A DNA stretch of 64,000 nucleotides from an uncultured Aquimarina sp. (GTDB lineage: Bacteria > Bacteroidota > Bacteroidia > Flavobacteriales > Flavobacteriaceae), in assembly GCA_947492105.1 (NCBI GenBank), contig CANLMN010000004.1:1-64000 (forward strand). The letters run 5' to 3'. Position numbers and translations under genes: made by a program. Below, piece by piece: positions 35,158-44,332 of the stretch (its first letter is position 1; the number at the start of each line of letters is the position of its first letter). The notes below the pieces were generated by a model. It had not been told where the DNA came from, searched no databases, and saw only the letters and a program-made list of their open reading frames with translations.

Positions 35158-36870
35158 ATGAGCAAAAAAATACATCGTGATGCTTATGCAGATATGTACG
35201 GCATCACCACAGGCGACAAATTGACCTTGGGAGACACTAATTTGCAAATTTGTATTGAAAAAGATTTTACAGTGTATGGTGAAGAGTGCAAATTTGGAGG
35301 TGGAAAAGTATTGAGAGATGGGATGGGACAAGCCACAGGTATCGATCAAGAAGATGCCTTGGATTTAATTTTCACCAATGCTATTATTATTGATTACACC
35401 GGAATTTACAAAGCTGATATAGGTCTTAAAAACGGACGTATTCATGCTATAGGAAAAGGAGGAAATCCGCATATCATGCCAGGCGTACATCCAGATATGA
35501 TTGTTGGAGCTACCACCGAAGTAATTGCTGCGGAGGGTGCAATAGTTACTGCTGCAGGAATTGATAATCATATTCATTACATCTGTCCCCAACAAATAGA
35601 TGAAGCTATCGCTTCTGGGGTGACTACCTTTGTCGGTGGTGGCACAGGCCCTACAACAGGAACTAATGCTACAACTTGCACCCCTGGCGCATTCCATATC
35701 GAAATGATGCTAAAGGCTACAGATCATTTCCCTATGAATTTTGGCTTTTTGGCCAAAGGTAATTCCTCGCACCCAAAAGCTTTGGAACAACAAATAGAAG
35801 CTGGAGCACTTGGACTGAAATTACACGAAGATTGGGGCTCTACCCCTGCCGCTATTGATACTTGCCTCAGTGTTGCTGACAAACATGATGTACAAGTATG
35901 CATCCATACGGATACCCTTAACGAAAGTGGTTTTGTTGAAGTAACCAAAGATGCGCTCAAAGGACGTACCATACACACCTATCATACCGAAGGTGCAGGA
36001 GGAGGACATGCTCCCGATATCATTACGTTGTGTGGAGAATCAAATGTCCTACCATCTTCTACAAATCCTACAAGACCTTATACAAATAATACAATAGATG
36101 AACATCTAGACATGCTTATGGTATGCCATCATTTGGACAAAAATATCCCAGAAGATGTGGCTTTTGCCGAAAGCAGGATAAGAGGGGAAACAATAGCTGC
36201 CGAGGATATCCTACATGATATGGGTGCCCTATCCATGATTGCATCTGATTCTCAAGCAATGGGTCGTGTTGGCGAAGTCATTTGTAGGACTTGGCAAACA
36301 GCTCACAAAATGAAGTTACAGCGTGGACCTCTACCAGAGGACAAAGGAACTGGAAGTGATAATTTTAGAGTAAAACGGTATATTTCTAAGTACACCATTA
36401 ACTCGGCATTGGCACATGGATTTGCTCATGAAATTGGCTCCATTGAGATCGGAAAATTAGCTGATTTGGTTCTTTGGAAACCACAATTTTTTGGAGTCAA
36501 ACCGGAATTGATTATCAAAGGAGGGGTTATAGCACAAGCTCAAATGGGAGATCCCAACGCCTCTATACCTACTCCGCAACCTTATTTCTCAAGACCTATG
36601 TTTGGTGCTTTGGGAAAAGCTGTTTGTGATACCTCGAGAGTTTTTGTTTCTAAAATATCCCTAGAAAACGTAAAAAAATATGGGTTAAGCAAAAAAGCAG
36701 TAGCGGTAAAGAACTGTAGAAATATCAGCAAAAAAGATATGCACTTCAATAGTGAATTACCTAATATAAAAGTAGATCCAGAACGTTATAAAGTTACTGT
36801 TGATGATGTTCATTTGACCTGTGAACCAGTAAACAAAGTACCATTGGCACAATTATACCACTTATTTTAA
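35158..36870 (+). CDS. ureC: Urease alpha (catalytic) subunit
   Basis: 570 residues; hydrolyses urea to ammonia and carbamate with two nickel ions. All catalytic residues are visible: His138 and His140 in [10 protein letters not shown], the carbamylated Lys221 in GLKLHEDWG, His250 in CIHTDTLNE, His276 in [14 protein letters not shown], flap Cys323-His324 in MVCHHLD, and Asp364 in ASDSQAMGR. Length and N-terminus ([27 protein letters not shown]) are standard. The stop overlaps the ureF start by one base. Confidence 0.97.
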   Translation: MSKKIHRDAYADMYGITTGDKLTLGDTNLQICIEKDFTVYGEECKFGGGKVLRDGMGQATGIDQEDALDLIFTNAIIIDYTGIYKADIGLKNGRIHAIGKGGNPHIMPGVHPDMIVGATTEVIAAEGAIVTAAGIDNHIHYICPQQIDEAIASGVTTFVGGGTGPTTGTNATTCTPGAFHIEMMLKATDHFPMNFGFLAKGNSSHPKALEQQIEAGALGLKLHEDWGSTPAAIDTCLSVADKHDVQVCIHTDTLNESGFVEVTKDALKGRTIHTYHTEGAGGGHAPDIITLCGESNVLPSSTNPTRPYTNNTIDEHLDMLMVCHHLDKNIPEDVAFAESRIRGETIAAEDILHDMGALSMIASDSQAMGRVGEVICRTWQTAHKMKLQRGPLPEDKGTGSDNFRVKRYISKYTINSALAHGFAHEIGSIEIGKLADLVLWKPQFFGVKPELIIKGGVIAQAQMGDPNASIPTPQPYFSRPMFGALGKAVCDTSRVFVSKISLENVKKYGLSKKAVAVKNCRNISKKDMHFNSELPNIKVDPERYKVTVDDVHLTCEPVNKVPLAQLYHLF

Positions 36871-37544
36871 TGCATAAACTTATACAGTTATTTCAATTAG
36901 TAGATTCCTCATTACCCATTGGAGGATTTGTCTATTCCATGGGAATGGAATCCGCTATAAAAAGTAAATTACTAGAAAATGAAGAAGATCTAAAACGCTA
37001 CTTAGTTGCCTATATGGATCAAATAATTTCCTTTGAATTCCCTTTTTTGGAAGCTGGTTACACAAGTGCAAATACTCCCCAAGAATGGGATACATTGACC
37101 ACGGCATATCAGGCCATGCTTATGAATCCTAATTTGGAAAAAAGTGCCTTAGTTTTGGGGAAAAACTGGACACGTTTAGTATTTTCTCTATACAAAACAG
37201 ATGAAATAGATATGCTAAAACAACAATTAAAACAACAACAAATCCCTTTGTACTATACGATTGTTTTTGGAATGTGTATGTCCCTACTCAAAATCAGCAA
37301 AACAGAAGCACGATCCATGTATTTATATACTGGGCTGAGAGATCAAGTTACTGCCCTGACTCGCTTGGGGATTGTAGGCCCCATGGGAGGACAGGGATTA
37401 TTAACCTATGTACTAGAAAAAGCCAATAAAAAAAACAACTCTTACAAAACAACTCCCTACTATTCCGCTACAAAATCAGCTTATATTATGGAGATTGTTC
37501 AACTAAATCATCATAAGATTTATTCAAAATTATTTCAGAACTAA
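36870..37544 (+). CDS. ureF: Urease accessory protein UreF
   Basis: 224 residues, all helical. The N-terminus LIQLFQLVDSSLPIGGFVYSMGMESAI is the diagnostic UreF opening, and RDQVTALTRLGIVGPMGGQGLL contains the conserved terminal part that bridges UreG and UreD. UreF recruits UreG to the apo-urease-UreD complex and checks GTP-dependent nickel insertion. It follows ureC directly where ureE would commonly be. Confidence 0.93.
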   Translation: MHKLIQLFQLVDSSLPIGGFVYSMGMESAIKSKLLENEEDLKRYLVAYMDQIISFEFPFLEAGYTSANTPQEWDTLTTAYQAMLMNPNLEKSALVLGKNWTRLVFSLYKTDEIDMLKQQLKQQQIPLYYTIVFGMCMSLLKISKTEARSMYLYTGLRDQVTALTRLGIVGPMGGQGLLTYVLEKANKKNNSYKTTPYYSATKSAYIMEIVQLNHHKIYSKLFQN

Positions 37545-37562
37545 TAAAAAAAAACGAAAAAA

Positions 37563-38282
37563 ATGTTATTCGACTTCCCACACCTTCTGCAACACAAAAT
37601 GGAAATGGAAAATCCAGGAGTGTTTTCGCATCGTGAATTTATTCGAGAAGATAGAGATTTCAGTAAACGTCCATTCACTATTGGTATTGGTGGTCCAGTG
37701 GGTACCGGCAAAACTGCCTTGATAAGACAATTATGTATTGCATTACGTGACAAGCATTCTATAGCTGTGGTAACTAATGACATCTTTACCAAAGAAGATG
37801 CAGAATTCTTAACCAAAAACAAAGCACTTGACCCAGCACGAATTATAGGTGTAGAAACAGGAGGATGCCCTCATTCTGCCATTCGTGAAGATGTTTCGGC
37901 AAATATTCATGCCCTAGAAGGGTTGTATGAAAAATTCCCCGATATCGAACTTCTTATTGTAGAAAGCGGAGGAGATAATTTGGCTGCCCATTTCAGTAGA
38001 GAATTAGCAGATTACTCCATTTATGTAATTGATGTATCTGGTGGGGACAAAATTCCACGCAAAGGTGGTCCCGGAATTACTCAATCAGACTTACTTATTA
38101 TTAATAAAATTGATCTAGCCGAAATTGTAGGTGCAGATCTAGAGGTAATGGATCGAGATTCTAAAAAAATGAGAGGTAATGGTCCTTATATTTTTGCCAA
38201 AGTAAAAGAAGATTACGGCCTAGACGCTATTATAGATCATATTTTTCACGCCAAAGCGCACGCTTTGAATGAAGCTCACTAA
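37563..38282 (+). CDS. ureG: Urease accessory GTPase UreG
   Basis: 239 residues of SIMIBI GTPase. Walker A GPVGTGKT at 44-51, the nickel-binding CPH motif at Cys102-Pro-His104, the GTPase block [13 protein letters not shown] and the guanine motif NKID in [11 protein letters not shown]. The N-terminus has only scattered histidines (HLLQHKMEM and SHREF), so it does not provide the His-rich nickel store that some UreG or UreE proteins carry. A strong terminator follows. Confidence 0.95.
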   Translation: MLFDFPHLLQHKMEMENPGVFSHREFIREDRDFSKRPFTIGIGGPVGTGKTALIRQLCIALRDKHSIAVVTNDIFTKEDAEFLTKNKALDPARIIGVETGGCPHSAIREDVSANIHALEGLYEKFPDIELLIVESGGDNLAAHFSRELADYSIYVIDVSGGDKIPRKGGPGITQSDLLIINKIDLAEIVGADLEVMDRDSKKMRGNGPYIFAKVKEDYGLDAIIDHIFHAKAHALNEAH

Positions 38283-38296
38283 TATATGACCTTCCA

Positions 38297-38343
38297 AAAT
38301 AAAGGTAGTAGCATCTCTTTAGATACTGCTACCTTTATTTTTT
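38297..38343 (+). terminator. Rho-independent terminator of the urea operon
   Basis: AAAATAAAGGTAGTAGCATC (38297-38316 region) pairs with GATACTGCTACCTTTATTTT (about 38322-38341), then Ts. It ends the transcript just after ureG, before ureD. Confidence 0.88.
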
Positions 38344-38374
38344 ATCCCAATTATTACTTGTGACAACAGTAATT

Positions 38375-38523
38375 AATACCAGTTAAAAATGTAATTGTAG
38401 ACCAAAATAGTTGAACTTTAAAATTTGAGCAGAGCCGTGGCTACGGTTTAGTTTTATACTAAAAAAATAGTAAGCAAAGCCCCTAATTATTAGCCCGTAA
38501 TTACTTTTTGAATCGTTTTATAC
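38375..38523 (+). repeat. Intergenic repeat B, copy 4
   Basis: Starts ATACCAGTTAAAAATGTAAT, contains GAGCCGTGGCTACGGTTT (itself a small palindrome) and ends CTAATTATTAGCCCGTAATT plus a degenerate tail. It lies between the ureG terminator and ureD. Confidence 0.75.
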
Positions 38524-38595
38524 AATTTCGGCATAAAAATTCGTATTCATGACGCTGTTATTTTTTATGCAAAAAAAACCGTGATGACGCTGTAC
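38523..38595 (-). repeat. Intergenic repeat A, half copy (copy 7)
   Basis: Inverted relative to the other A copies: ATTCGTATTCATGACGCTG, TTATTTTTTATGCAAAAAAA and CCGTGATG match the reverse complement of the right half of A. Similarity ends soon after 38595. It abuts repeat B copy 4. Confidence 0.6.
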
Positions 38596-38679
38596 AACTC
38601 GGACATAAAACACGAATAAAAAAAGATTTAGATATAAAAAAGGCAGTATTTCACATTCTACATCTATGTAGGCCATATT

Positions 38680-39516
38680 TTAATATTTCCTATCCAAATG
38701 ATCATAATTCAATAACTCTGGATGGGATAGTATTTGAGAAACGTGCGTTACTATTTTTTTTAAGGTAGTAATTTTTTCTGCACTGTACCTCCCCACAAAT
38801 CCATAATCATTAATTCTCGTTACATTAGATTGCAAAGAACTCGCATCATTAGTCTGCTCCAACTTTGACAATTCCTCCTCAATAAGTTGTACTTTATTTG
38901 AATCTTTATTCCCTACCAAAAACAAATTTAGAAAAGAGGTATGTTTCCCAAACATCCCGGGAGAATATACATCTATATCTTCTGGAACTATTTTAAAATT
39001 ATCCCATAAAACGATCTTCTTATCTATAGTAATTTTGGTAGAGGTCTCAAAAATTTTAAACACAAAAGACTCCCCGTTAGCAGTTCTTCCTGCAGAAAAC
39101 CAGTCTATAAAAAGCAAAACACTTTCTGCATCGAGATCAATATCATTTTCTTGAACGAAATTTCCACCCGTATGCATCACTAGAGGGTCATTAAAAAAAA
39201 CATGAAAGGCATTTTTCTCCAACGTCATTTTTAGCTTTTGCTTACATGGTACACCATTACTCTCATATACACGTGTATTGGCTTGGGAACTTATAATAGA
39301 AGACGTATTTTCTTTGCAAAGAACATCTAGTGCTACACGATCTCCTTCTACAAAACCTCCACCATAGCTAGTTAGCATACATACCGCCGTTTGTTTTTGT
39401 GTTTTGGGATTGACTATTTTTAATGGTTTTTTACTTAACTGTTCAGTTAGTATCGTTTCATTATTATGTATCTCAAAGGTAATTTTGGAGGCATCTTCTT
39501 TGGTATTCACAGTCAT
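38680..39516 (-). CDS. ureD: Urease accessory protein UreD
   Basis: 278 residues, all-beta scaffold that binds apo-urease and carries nickel from UreG. Family blocks are CMLTSYGGGFVEGDRVALDVLC, SSIISSQANTRVYE, DPLVMHTGGNFVQENDIDLDAESVLLFIDWFSAGRTANGESF. It is the only urease gene on the minus strand and is separated from ureG by a terminator, a B element and half an A element. It therefore needs its own promoter, which I cannot locate with confidence. Some systems call it UreH. Confidence 0.9.
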   Translation of the reverse strand: MTVNTKEDASKITFEIHNNETILTEQLSKKPLKIVNPKTQKQTAVCMLTSYGGGFVEGDRVALDVLCKENTSSIISSQANTRVYESNGVPCKQKLKMTLEKNAFHVFFNDPLVMHTGGNFVQENDIDLDAESVLLFIDWFSAGRTANGESFVFKIFETSTKITIDKKIVLWDNFKIVPEDIDVYSPGMFGKHTSFLNLFLVGNKDSNKVQLIEEELSKLEQTNDASSLQSNVTRINDYGFVGRYSAEKITTLKKIVTHVSQILSHPELLNYDHLDRKY

Positions 39517-39625
39517 TCGGTACGTAAAATTGAATTAAAAAACAGTAGGCTATTGTTCTCTGTAAAAATATCAATATTGATAAGAATTCACACCAAAAAA
39601 TAGAACGAATTTGATATTTAAAACA

Positions 39626-39752
39626 GAACGCTTCAAGACTTTTTGTTATCAACCTAAAATGAGGTAAAATTTAACTAATTAGAGCTATTTTTTAGAATTC
39701 ATAGCAGTACCACTGATCAGAAAAACAATAAAATATAGACAAATTTGATTAA
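39626..39752 (+). repeat. Repeat D, copy 2 (degenerate)
   Basis: Aligned with copy 1 at 4063: GAACGCTTCAAGACTTT, AAAATGAGGTAAAATTT, AATTCATAGCAG and AGACAAATTTGA. The right inverted end is not conserved. Confidence 0.5.
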
Positions 39753-39844
39753 AAAAGAATTCTAGTCAGCTAGTGCAAGTCGATGTATAATACATTTCGA
39801 CAAAAACTTGCTAGTACATTTTGTTAGCACAAAGTAGCAGTAAT

Positions 39845-40001
39845 ACCAAATTAGCTATATACAATCGCATATCGACTTGCTCGTTTTCCATCTAAACACC
39901 TTGTTCACAGAGCCCCTAACCAAGTTATGCAATAGAATCACAGTGTTCTTACAGAAAAAAATAAGGGTGTCACTAAAACGAATTTACAAACCTAAATTGG
40001 C
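39845..40001 (+). repeat. Intergenic repeat A, copy 4
   Basis: Full length: starts ACCAAATTAGCTATATACAA, has CGCATATCGACTTG, AATAGAATCACAGTG and ends CGAATTTACAAACCTAAATT then GG. Inverted ends are well kept. Confidence 0.82.
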
Positions 40002-40355
40002 ATAAAACATCTTTGAAAACTCAAAACAACATTAAAAACCTAATAAACAGACTTATAAAAAATAAAATTAACTGTTTTTTTTATAAAAACCATATGTATT
40101 TTTTTCATAAATTGATCTAGGAAATTAGATCAACATCCTATACTACAATTTGATTATTGTACCGAATAATTTTGGGATCATGTATTCTTAATTTATTTTT
40201 TTTTGAATCGAGTTATTGTAAAAATTTGAACATAAAGCAATTGTCCTACTGCAATTTTTACAAAAATAAGGACTAAACAAAATATGTTTTAGATCCCGTT
40301 TCAAGGTTAGTATAGTTATGATATTGGTTATATTTTGAATTTGTAATTAAAAATG

Positions 40356-40498
40356 CTACTACTTAAAATATAAGTATAGGCCAAAATAATTGAACTATAA
40401 AATTTGAACATCGCAGTGACTCTGGTTTAATTTTATAGTAAAAAAATAGTAGCTAAAGAAGCTAATTATCAGCCTGTAATTATTTTTTAAATGGTATT
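40356..40498 (+). repeat. Intergenic repeat B, copy 5
   Basis: TACTACTTAAAATATAAGTA at the left, ATTTGAACATCGCAGTGAC in the centre, AAGCTAATTATCAGCCTG and TTAAATGGTATT at the right. Between 40002 and 40355 I see only AT-rich sequence. Confidence 0.72.
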
Positions 40499-40543
40499 AG
40501 ATAGTAAACACACGTTATTTTTCTTATAAAAACACACAATGCT

Positions 40544-40858
40544 ATGATAAAGAAAACCTCCAATTCTCTAAAAAAAGTGATCGTTGATTACAAAAAACTA
40601 ACACCCGACATCTTATCAATGTTAGTAGACAAATATCCTGATGGGTATGGTGATGATGATATTATTAGTTTTCGAAACGCCAAAAACGAAGTTATAGAGG
40701 CTGTAGAACTGCGCACGGATGAATGTTTATTTTTGGTAAAAGTAAGCACCAAACTTGTTGCCCAAATGGAGCGCTTTGATGCAGATGACACGACCTCTCA
40801 AGCGATATCTAACGCGGATGAATCAGCAATTAACATAAGTAATGAAGAAGAAGAATAA
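40544..40858 (+). CDS. Conserved small acidic protein of unknown function
   Basis: 104 residues, soluble. The N-terminus is basic (MIKKTSNSLKKVIVDYKKL) and the C-terminus is very acidic (SNADESAINISNEEEE). The middle DILSMLVDKYPDGYGDDDIISFRNAKNEVIEAVELRTDECLFLVKVS looks like a compact alpha/beta domain. Small proteins of this kind sit near murA in Flavobacteriia, but I know of no assigned function. It converges on murA. Confidence 0.65.
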   Translation: MIKKTSNSLKKVIVDYKKLTPDILSMLVDKYPDGYGDDDIISFRNAKNEVIEAVELRTDECLFLVKVSTKLVAQMERFDADDTTSQAISNADESAINISNEEEE

Positions 40859-40878
40859 AAAACGCTTCTTCATTATTT
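40841..40878 (+). terminator. Hairpin terminator
   Basis: AATGAAGAAG (40841-40850) pairs with CTTCTTCATT (40864-40873), followed by ATTTT. The stem starts inside the last codons of the small acidic protein gene. Confidence 0.6.
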
Positions 40879-40939
40879 TATCCTGCGATCTATATAGATT
40901 CATTACGGTTCATTTTGAAATTTAACAAAATCACCTTCT

Positions 40940-41098
40940 ACCAAATTAGGTATATAATATCACATTTTGATTAGTTCTTTTTCTATTTAAATACCTTGCT
41001 CATATATTTTCATAACTCAAGCTATGAAATAGCATCACGGTGTTTTTACACAAAAAAATAACATGGATCTAAAACACAAATTTATATACCTAATTTAA
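40940..41098 (+). repeat. Intergenic repeat A, copy 5
   Basis: The best inverted ends of the family: TACCAAATTAGGTATATAAT at the left and TTTATATACCTAATTTA at the right. Inner blocks AATACCTTGCTC, GAAATAGCATCACGGTG and TTTTTACACAAAAAA. It ends 7 bases before the murA stop, so it could act as part of the murA terminator region. Confidence 0.85.
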
Positions 41099-41104
41099 TC
41101 AGTT

Positions 41105-42418
41105 TTACACGGTTCTGATAATTTTTGCTCCAATCGCTCTTAGACGTTCATCAATATTCTCATAACCTCTATCAATCTGCTCAATATTATGAATTGTCGA
41201 AGTCCCTTGTGCACTAAGAGCTGCTATCAATAACGAAATTCCTGCTCTAATATCCGGGGACACCATTGTTGTAGCCTTTAATGAGGATTTAAAATCATGA
41301 CCTATTACCGTTGCACGATGCGGATCACAGAGGATAATCTTTGCTCCCATATCGATCAGTTTGTCTACAAAAAACAATCTACTCTCAAACATTTTTTGGT
41401 GTATCAACACTTCTCCACGAGCTTGTGTAGCTACTACCAATATGATACTCAATAGATCTGGAGTAAATCCAGGCCATGGAGCATCACTAATTGTCATAAA
41501 TGAGCCATCTATAAATGTTTCTATTTGATATCCATTTTCATGAGAAGGGATATAAATATCGTCTCCTTTTCTTTCTAATGTAATTCCTAATTTCCCAAAA
41601 GTATTTGGTATCAATCCCAAATCATCCCAGCTCACATTTTTGATGGTTACTTCGCTTTGAGTCATTGCTGCCAATCCAATCCACGACCCAATTTCAATCA
41701 TATCTGGCAATACACGATGTGTACACCCTCCGAGAGCATCTACTCCTTCTATAATTAGCATATTTGAGCCAATTCCGTCTATCTTTGCCCCCATAGCCAC
41801 CAACATTTTACATAATTGTTGTAAATATGGTTCGCAAGCCGCATTATAAATTGTTGTGATACCTTTGGCTAATACAGCAGCCATAACAATATTTGCGGTA
41901 CCTGTGACAGAGGCTTCATCTAATAACATATAGGCACCTTTGAGCCCTTCTGGAGCTTCCACTCCATAGAATCGTTCTTCTTTATTATATCTAAAGTTTG
42001 CTCCTAATTTTATAAACCCTTCAAAATGGGTATCCAAGCGTCGGCGTCCAATTTTATCACCTCCTGGTCTTGGAATATAGCCTTTTCCAAAACGCCCCAA
42101 TAATGGACCCACAATCATGATAGAACCACGTAGACCACTCCCTTCTTCTTTGAAGAGTTCACTCTCCAAGTAGTCCAAATTGAGTTCGTCACTCTTGAAC
42201 GTATAATGTCCTTTACCTAATTTCTGGATCTTGACCCCCAGATTACTAAGGATACCAATAAGCTTATTGACATCCCGAATATCAGGAATATTAGAAATTG
42301 TTATTTCCTCTGGAGTTAATAGAACAGCACAAAGTATCTGTAAAGCTTCATTTTTAGCTCCTTGTGGTTGAATCTCTCCTTTTAGTCGGTGACCACCCTC
42401 GATTTGAAAAGTACCCAT
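41105..42418 (-). CDS. murA: UDP-GlcNAc enolpyruvyl transferase with Asp in place of the active-site Cys
   Basis: 437 residues; transfers enolpyruvate from PEP to UDP-GlcNAc, the first committed step of peptidoglycan synthesis. Family blocks: GAKNEALQILCAVLL, SGLRGSIMIVGPLLGRFG, GSFMTISDAPWPGFTPDLLSI, DPHRATVIGHDF. The loop that carries Cys115 in E. coli (GGCTIG) reads PGGDKIGRRR here, so the fosfomycin-alkylated cysteine is Asp121. Asp at this position is known to keep activity and give intrinsic fosfomycin resistance (mycobacteria, Chlamydia). The gene follows the DUF4290 gene after 20 bases, so they form an operon. Confidence 0.95.
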   Translation of the reverse strand: MGTFQIEGGHRLKGEIQPQGAKNEALQILCAVLLTPEEITISNIPDIRDVNKLIGILSNLGVKIQKLGKGHYTFKSDELNLDYLESELFKEEGSGLRGSIMIVGPLLGRFGKGYIPRPGGDKIGRRRLDTHFEGFIKLGANFRYNKEERFYGVEAPEGLKGAYMLLDEASVTGTANIVMAAVLAKGITTIYNAACEPYLQQLCKMLVAMGAKIDGIGSNMLIIEGVDALGGCTHRVLPDMIEIGSWIGLAAMTQSEVTIKNVSWDDLGLIPNTFGKLGITLERKGDDIYIPSHENGYQIETFIDGSFMTISDAPWPGFTPDLLSIILVVATQARGEVLIHQKMFESRLFFVDKLIDMGAKIILCDPHRATVIGHDFKSSLKATTMVSPDIRAGISLLIAALSAQGTSTIHNIEQIDRGYENIDERLRAIGAKIIRTV

Positions 42419-42438
42419 GAAATAATATTACAGTTAGA

Positions 42439-43083
42439 TTAGTATCGTTTTTTGTTGTTCTTTTTGTAGTTCTTTTTGTTATTGTTTGTAGTGGTCTGTT
42501 TCTTTTTTGAAGAACGCATTAGATCAACTGATTCACTCAAAGTTTCATTACTATTAGTTAAATCTAACGCACCATTACTCAACTCTACCAAGTGCTTAAA
42601 AATCACTTTATCCTCGACTGTATCTTTATTCCAGTTCAGGAAACATTTTTTCATGTGGTTGGCAATAGTAACCGTCAACGCTTCTTTGAGATCCCCTTCT
42701 TCCCAACTAATAGCGACATCAATCATCCTTTTGATATTATTCCCATAAAATCTGTATTTAGGAAAATTCTGTGGATAACCAAGAGGATCTGGACGTTCTT
42801 CTAATTTTTCTTTGGTCAAAATAGGGTAAGGAGAATCTACATCGAGTTCGAACTTACTGATAATAAACAATTGATCCCATAGTTTATGCTGAAAATCTGG
42901 CACATCTCTAAGATGAGGTTGCAAATTCCCCATCACGGCAATAATTGATTTTGCTTGTTTATTTCGTTCTTCACGATCTTCTATAGCGACAACATGATCT
43001 ATCATCTTCTGTAAATGACGTCCATATTCTGGAATTATCAATTTTTCGCGTTCTGTATTATATTCTATTAAAGCTACTGACAT
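42439..43083 (-). CDS. DUF4290 domain protein
   Basis: 214 residues of a Bacteroidota-specific family of unknown function, conserved just upstream of murA. The globular part (about 1-175: YNTEREKLIIPEYGRHLQKMIDHVVAIEDREERNKQAKSI, NFPKYRFYGNNIKRMIDVAISWEEGDLKEAL) is helical. The tail is a Lys/Asn-rich basic stretch (KKKQTTTNNNKKNYKKNNKKRY) that would suit RNA, DNA or membrane contacts. Constant coupling to murA suggests a role linked to cell envelope growth, which is inference. Confidence 0.85.
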   Translation of the reverse strand: MSVALIEYNTEREKLIIPEYGRHLQKMIDHVVAIEDREERNKQAKSIIAVMGNLQPHLRDVPDFQHKLWDQLFIISKFELDVDSPYPILTKEKLEERPDPLGYPQNFPKYRFYGNNIKRMIDVAISWEEGDLKEALTVTIANHMKKCFLNWNKDTVEDKVIFKHLVELSNGALDLTNSNETLSESVDLMRSSKKKQTTTNNNKKNYKKNNKKRY

Positions 43084-43331
43084 AAATTTATTTGTAGTGG
43101 AATTGCTTACTTGCCATGCAGTATTGAATTAGTATTTCGCGATATGGCCAAGAATGCAAATAAAAATGCAAAATACTAAAATAATATTTACGGATGCGTT
43201 GTTTTTGAAAAGGATTTCATCAAATTAAAAAAACGAAATTTAAAATACTGATCATACACATTTACAAGCACCTCTATTATTCCGTATCTCATGAATCCCA
43301 CCCTGAGTAATTAGCTTTGCCCAATTTTATT

Positions 43332-43616
43332 TTATAAAGAAATTACACCCTCGACCTTGGAAGCGACTTCTTTATATTTATCAATTACCAAATCCGGACT
43401 TTTCATCCGGACATTTACAGAAATACTGGTATACTTTTCATTTTTGGAGGCTTTTTTGTGAATTACTGCTCCCATATTATCAAAAATGCTTTCTACCAAC
43501 AAAATCTTGTCGGTGCTTGTGGGTACAATAAATTTATATAAATATGATGTAGGCCAAAGACTAGTATCTGCTAATTGTGATTTTAGCTTTTTATAAAACG
43601 CTTCTTCTTTGCTCAT
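43332..43616 (-). CDS. DUF493 family protein (YbeD-like)
   Basis: 94 residues from the ATG at 43616. The longer frame from 43634 would overlap the minus-strand -7 element TATATTTG (43639-43632), so the inner Met is preferred. The ferredoxin-like, ACT-resembling fold is suggested by YLYKFIVPTSTDKILLVESIFD and YTSISVNVRMKSPDLVIDKYKEVASKVEGVISL. E. coli YbeD is a relative. It may bind a small regulatory ligand, but the function is unknown. Confidence 0.8.
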   Translation of the reverse strand: MSKEEAFYKKLKSQLADTSLWPTSYLYKFIVPTSTDKILLVESIFDNMGAVIHKKASKNEKYTSISVNVRMKSPDLVIDKYKEVASKVEGVISL

Positions 43617-43789
43617 GAAGTTATTTTTATGCAAATATAGCAGAAACTTACTGAAGTTTGAAATAGGAAATTAGCGACTGTATATCGAATCTTCAAAATG
43701 GATTAATTCCTCATTTTATAGAAAGAAACCAAAAACCAAAAACTCATTTTTTATTCTTAAGTAAAATAGCGAAATTTGATAAAAAAAGT

Positions 43790-44329
43790 TTGGCTGAGCA
43801 TAAAATCGTTATTACTGGAGGACCCGGAACTGGAAAAACCGCTGTCATCAATCAACTATCACAAGAAGGATATCAATGTTCTCCAGAAATCTCACGTCAA
43901 ATTATTTTGGAAGCTCGCGAATCAGGTATTGAACATCTTTTTCTATCAGACCCATTACTTTTTAGTCAAAAACTCCTCGAAGGTAGAACAAAACAGTACC
44001 AAGAAGCTACGCTTGTTCCTGGGAAAACTATATTTATAGACCGAGGAATCCCCGATATTATAGCCTATATGCATTTCATGCAACAAGAAAGCCCTAATGA
44101 CTTTATAGAAGCCTGTACAGCAAATAGGTACACCTCTGTATTTATACTTCCTCCTTGGTCAAAAATACATACTACTGACAATGAACGGTATGAGAGTTTT
44201 GAACAAACAACGCAAATACATCAACATCTCAAAACCACTTACGAGAATTTTGGCTACACCTGTATTCCAGTCCCTTTTGGAACTATTAGTGAACGGTGTG
44301 ATTTTATCCTCAATAACCTAACCTTTTAA
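43790..44329 (+). CDS. AAA_28-type P-loop nucleotide-binding protein
   Basis: 179 residues, probably starting at TTG (43790), because no in-frame ATG precedes the first strand KIVITGGPGTGKTAVINQL, which holds Walker A at its N-terminus. Other blocks are IFIDRGIPDIIAYMHFM (Walker B / substrate region), FILPPWSKIHTTDNERYESFEQTTQIHQHLKTTYENFGY (lid region) and a C-terminal VPFGTISERCDFIL. It resembles small ATPases or kinases of the AAA_28 family, whose substrates are unknown. It ends 3 bases before recQ and is likely co-transcribed with it. Confidence 0.8.
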   Translation: MAEHKIVITGGPGTGKTAVINQLSQEGYQCSPEISRQIILEARESGIEHLFLSDPLLFSQKLLEGRTKQYQEATLVPGKTIFIDRGIPDIIAYMHFMQQESPNDFIEACTANRYTSVFILPPWSKIHTTDNERYESFEQTTQIHQHLKTTYENFGYTCIPVPFGTISERCDFILNNLTF

Positions 44330-44332
44330 TGC

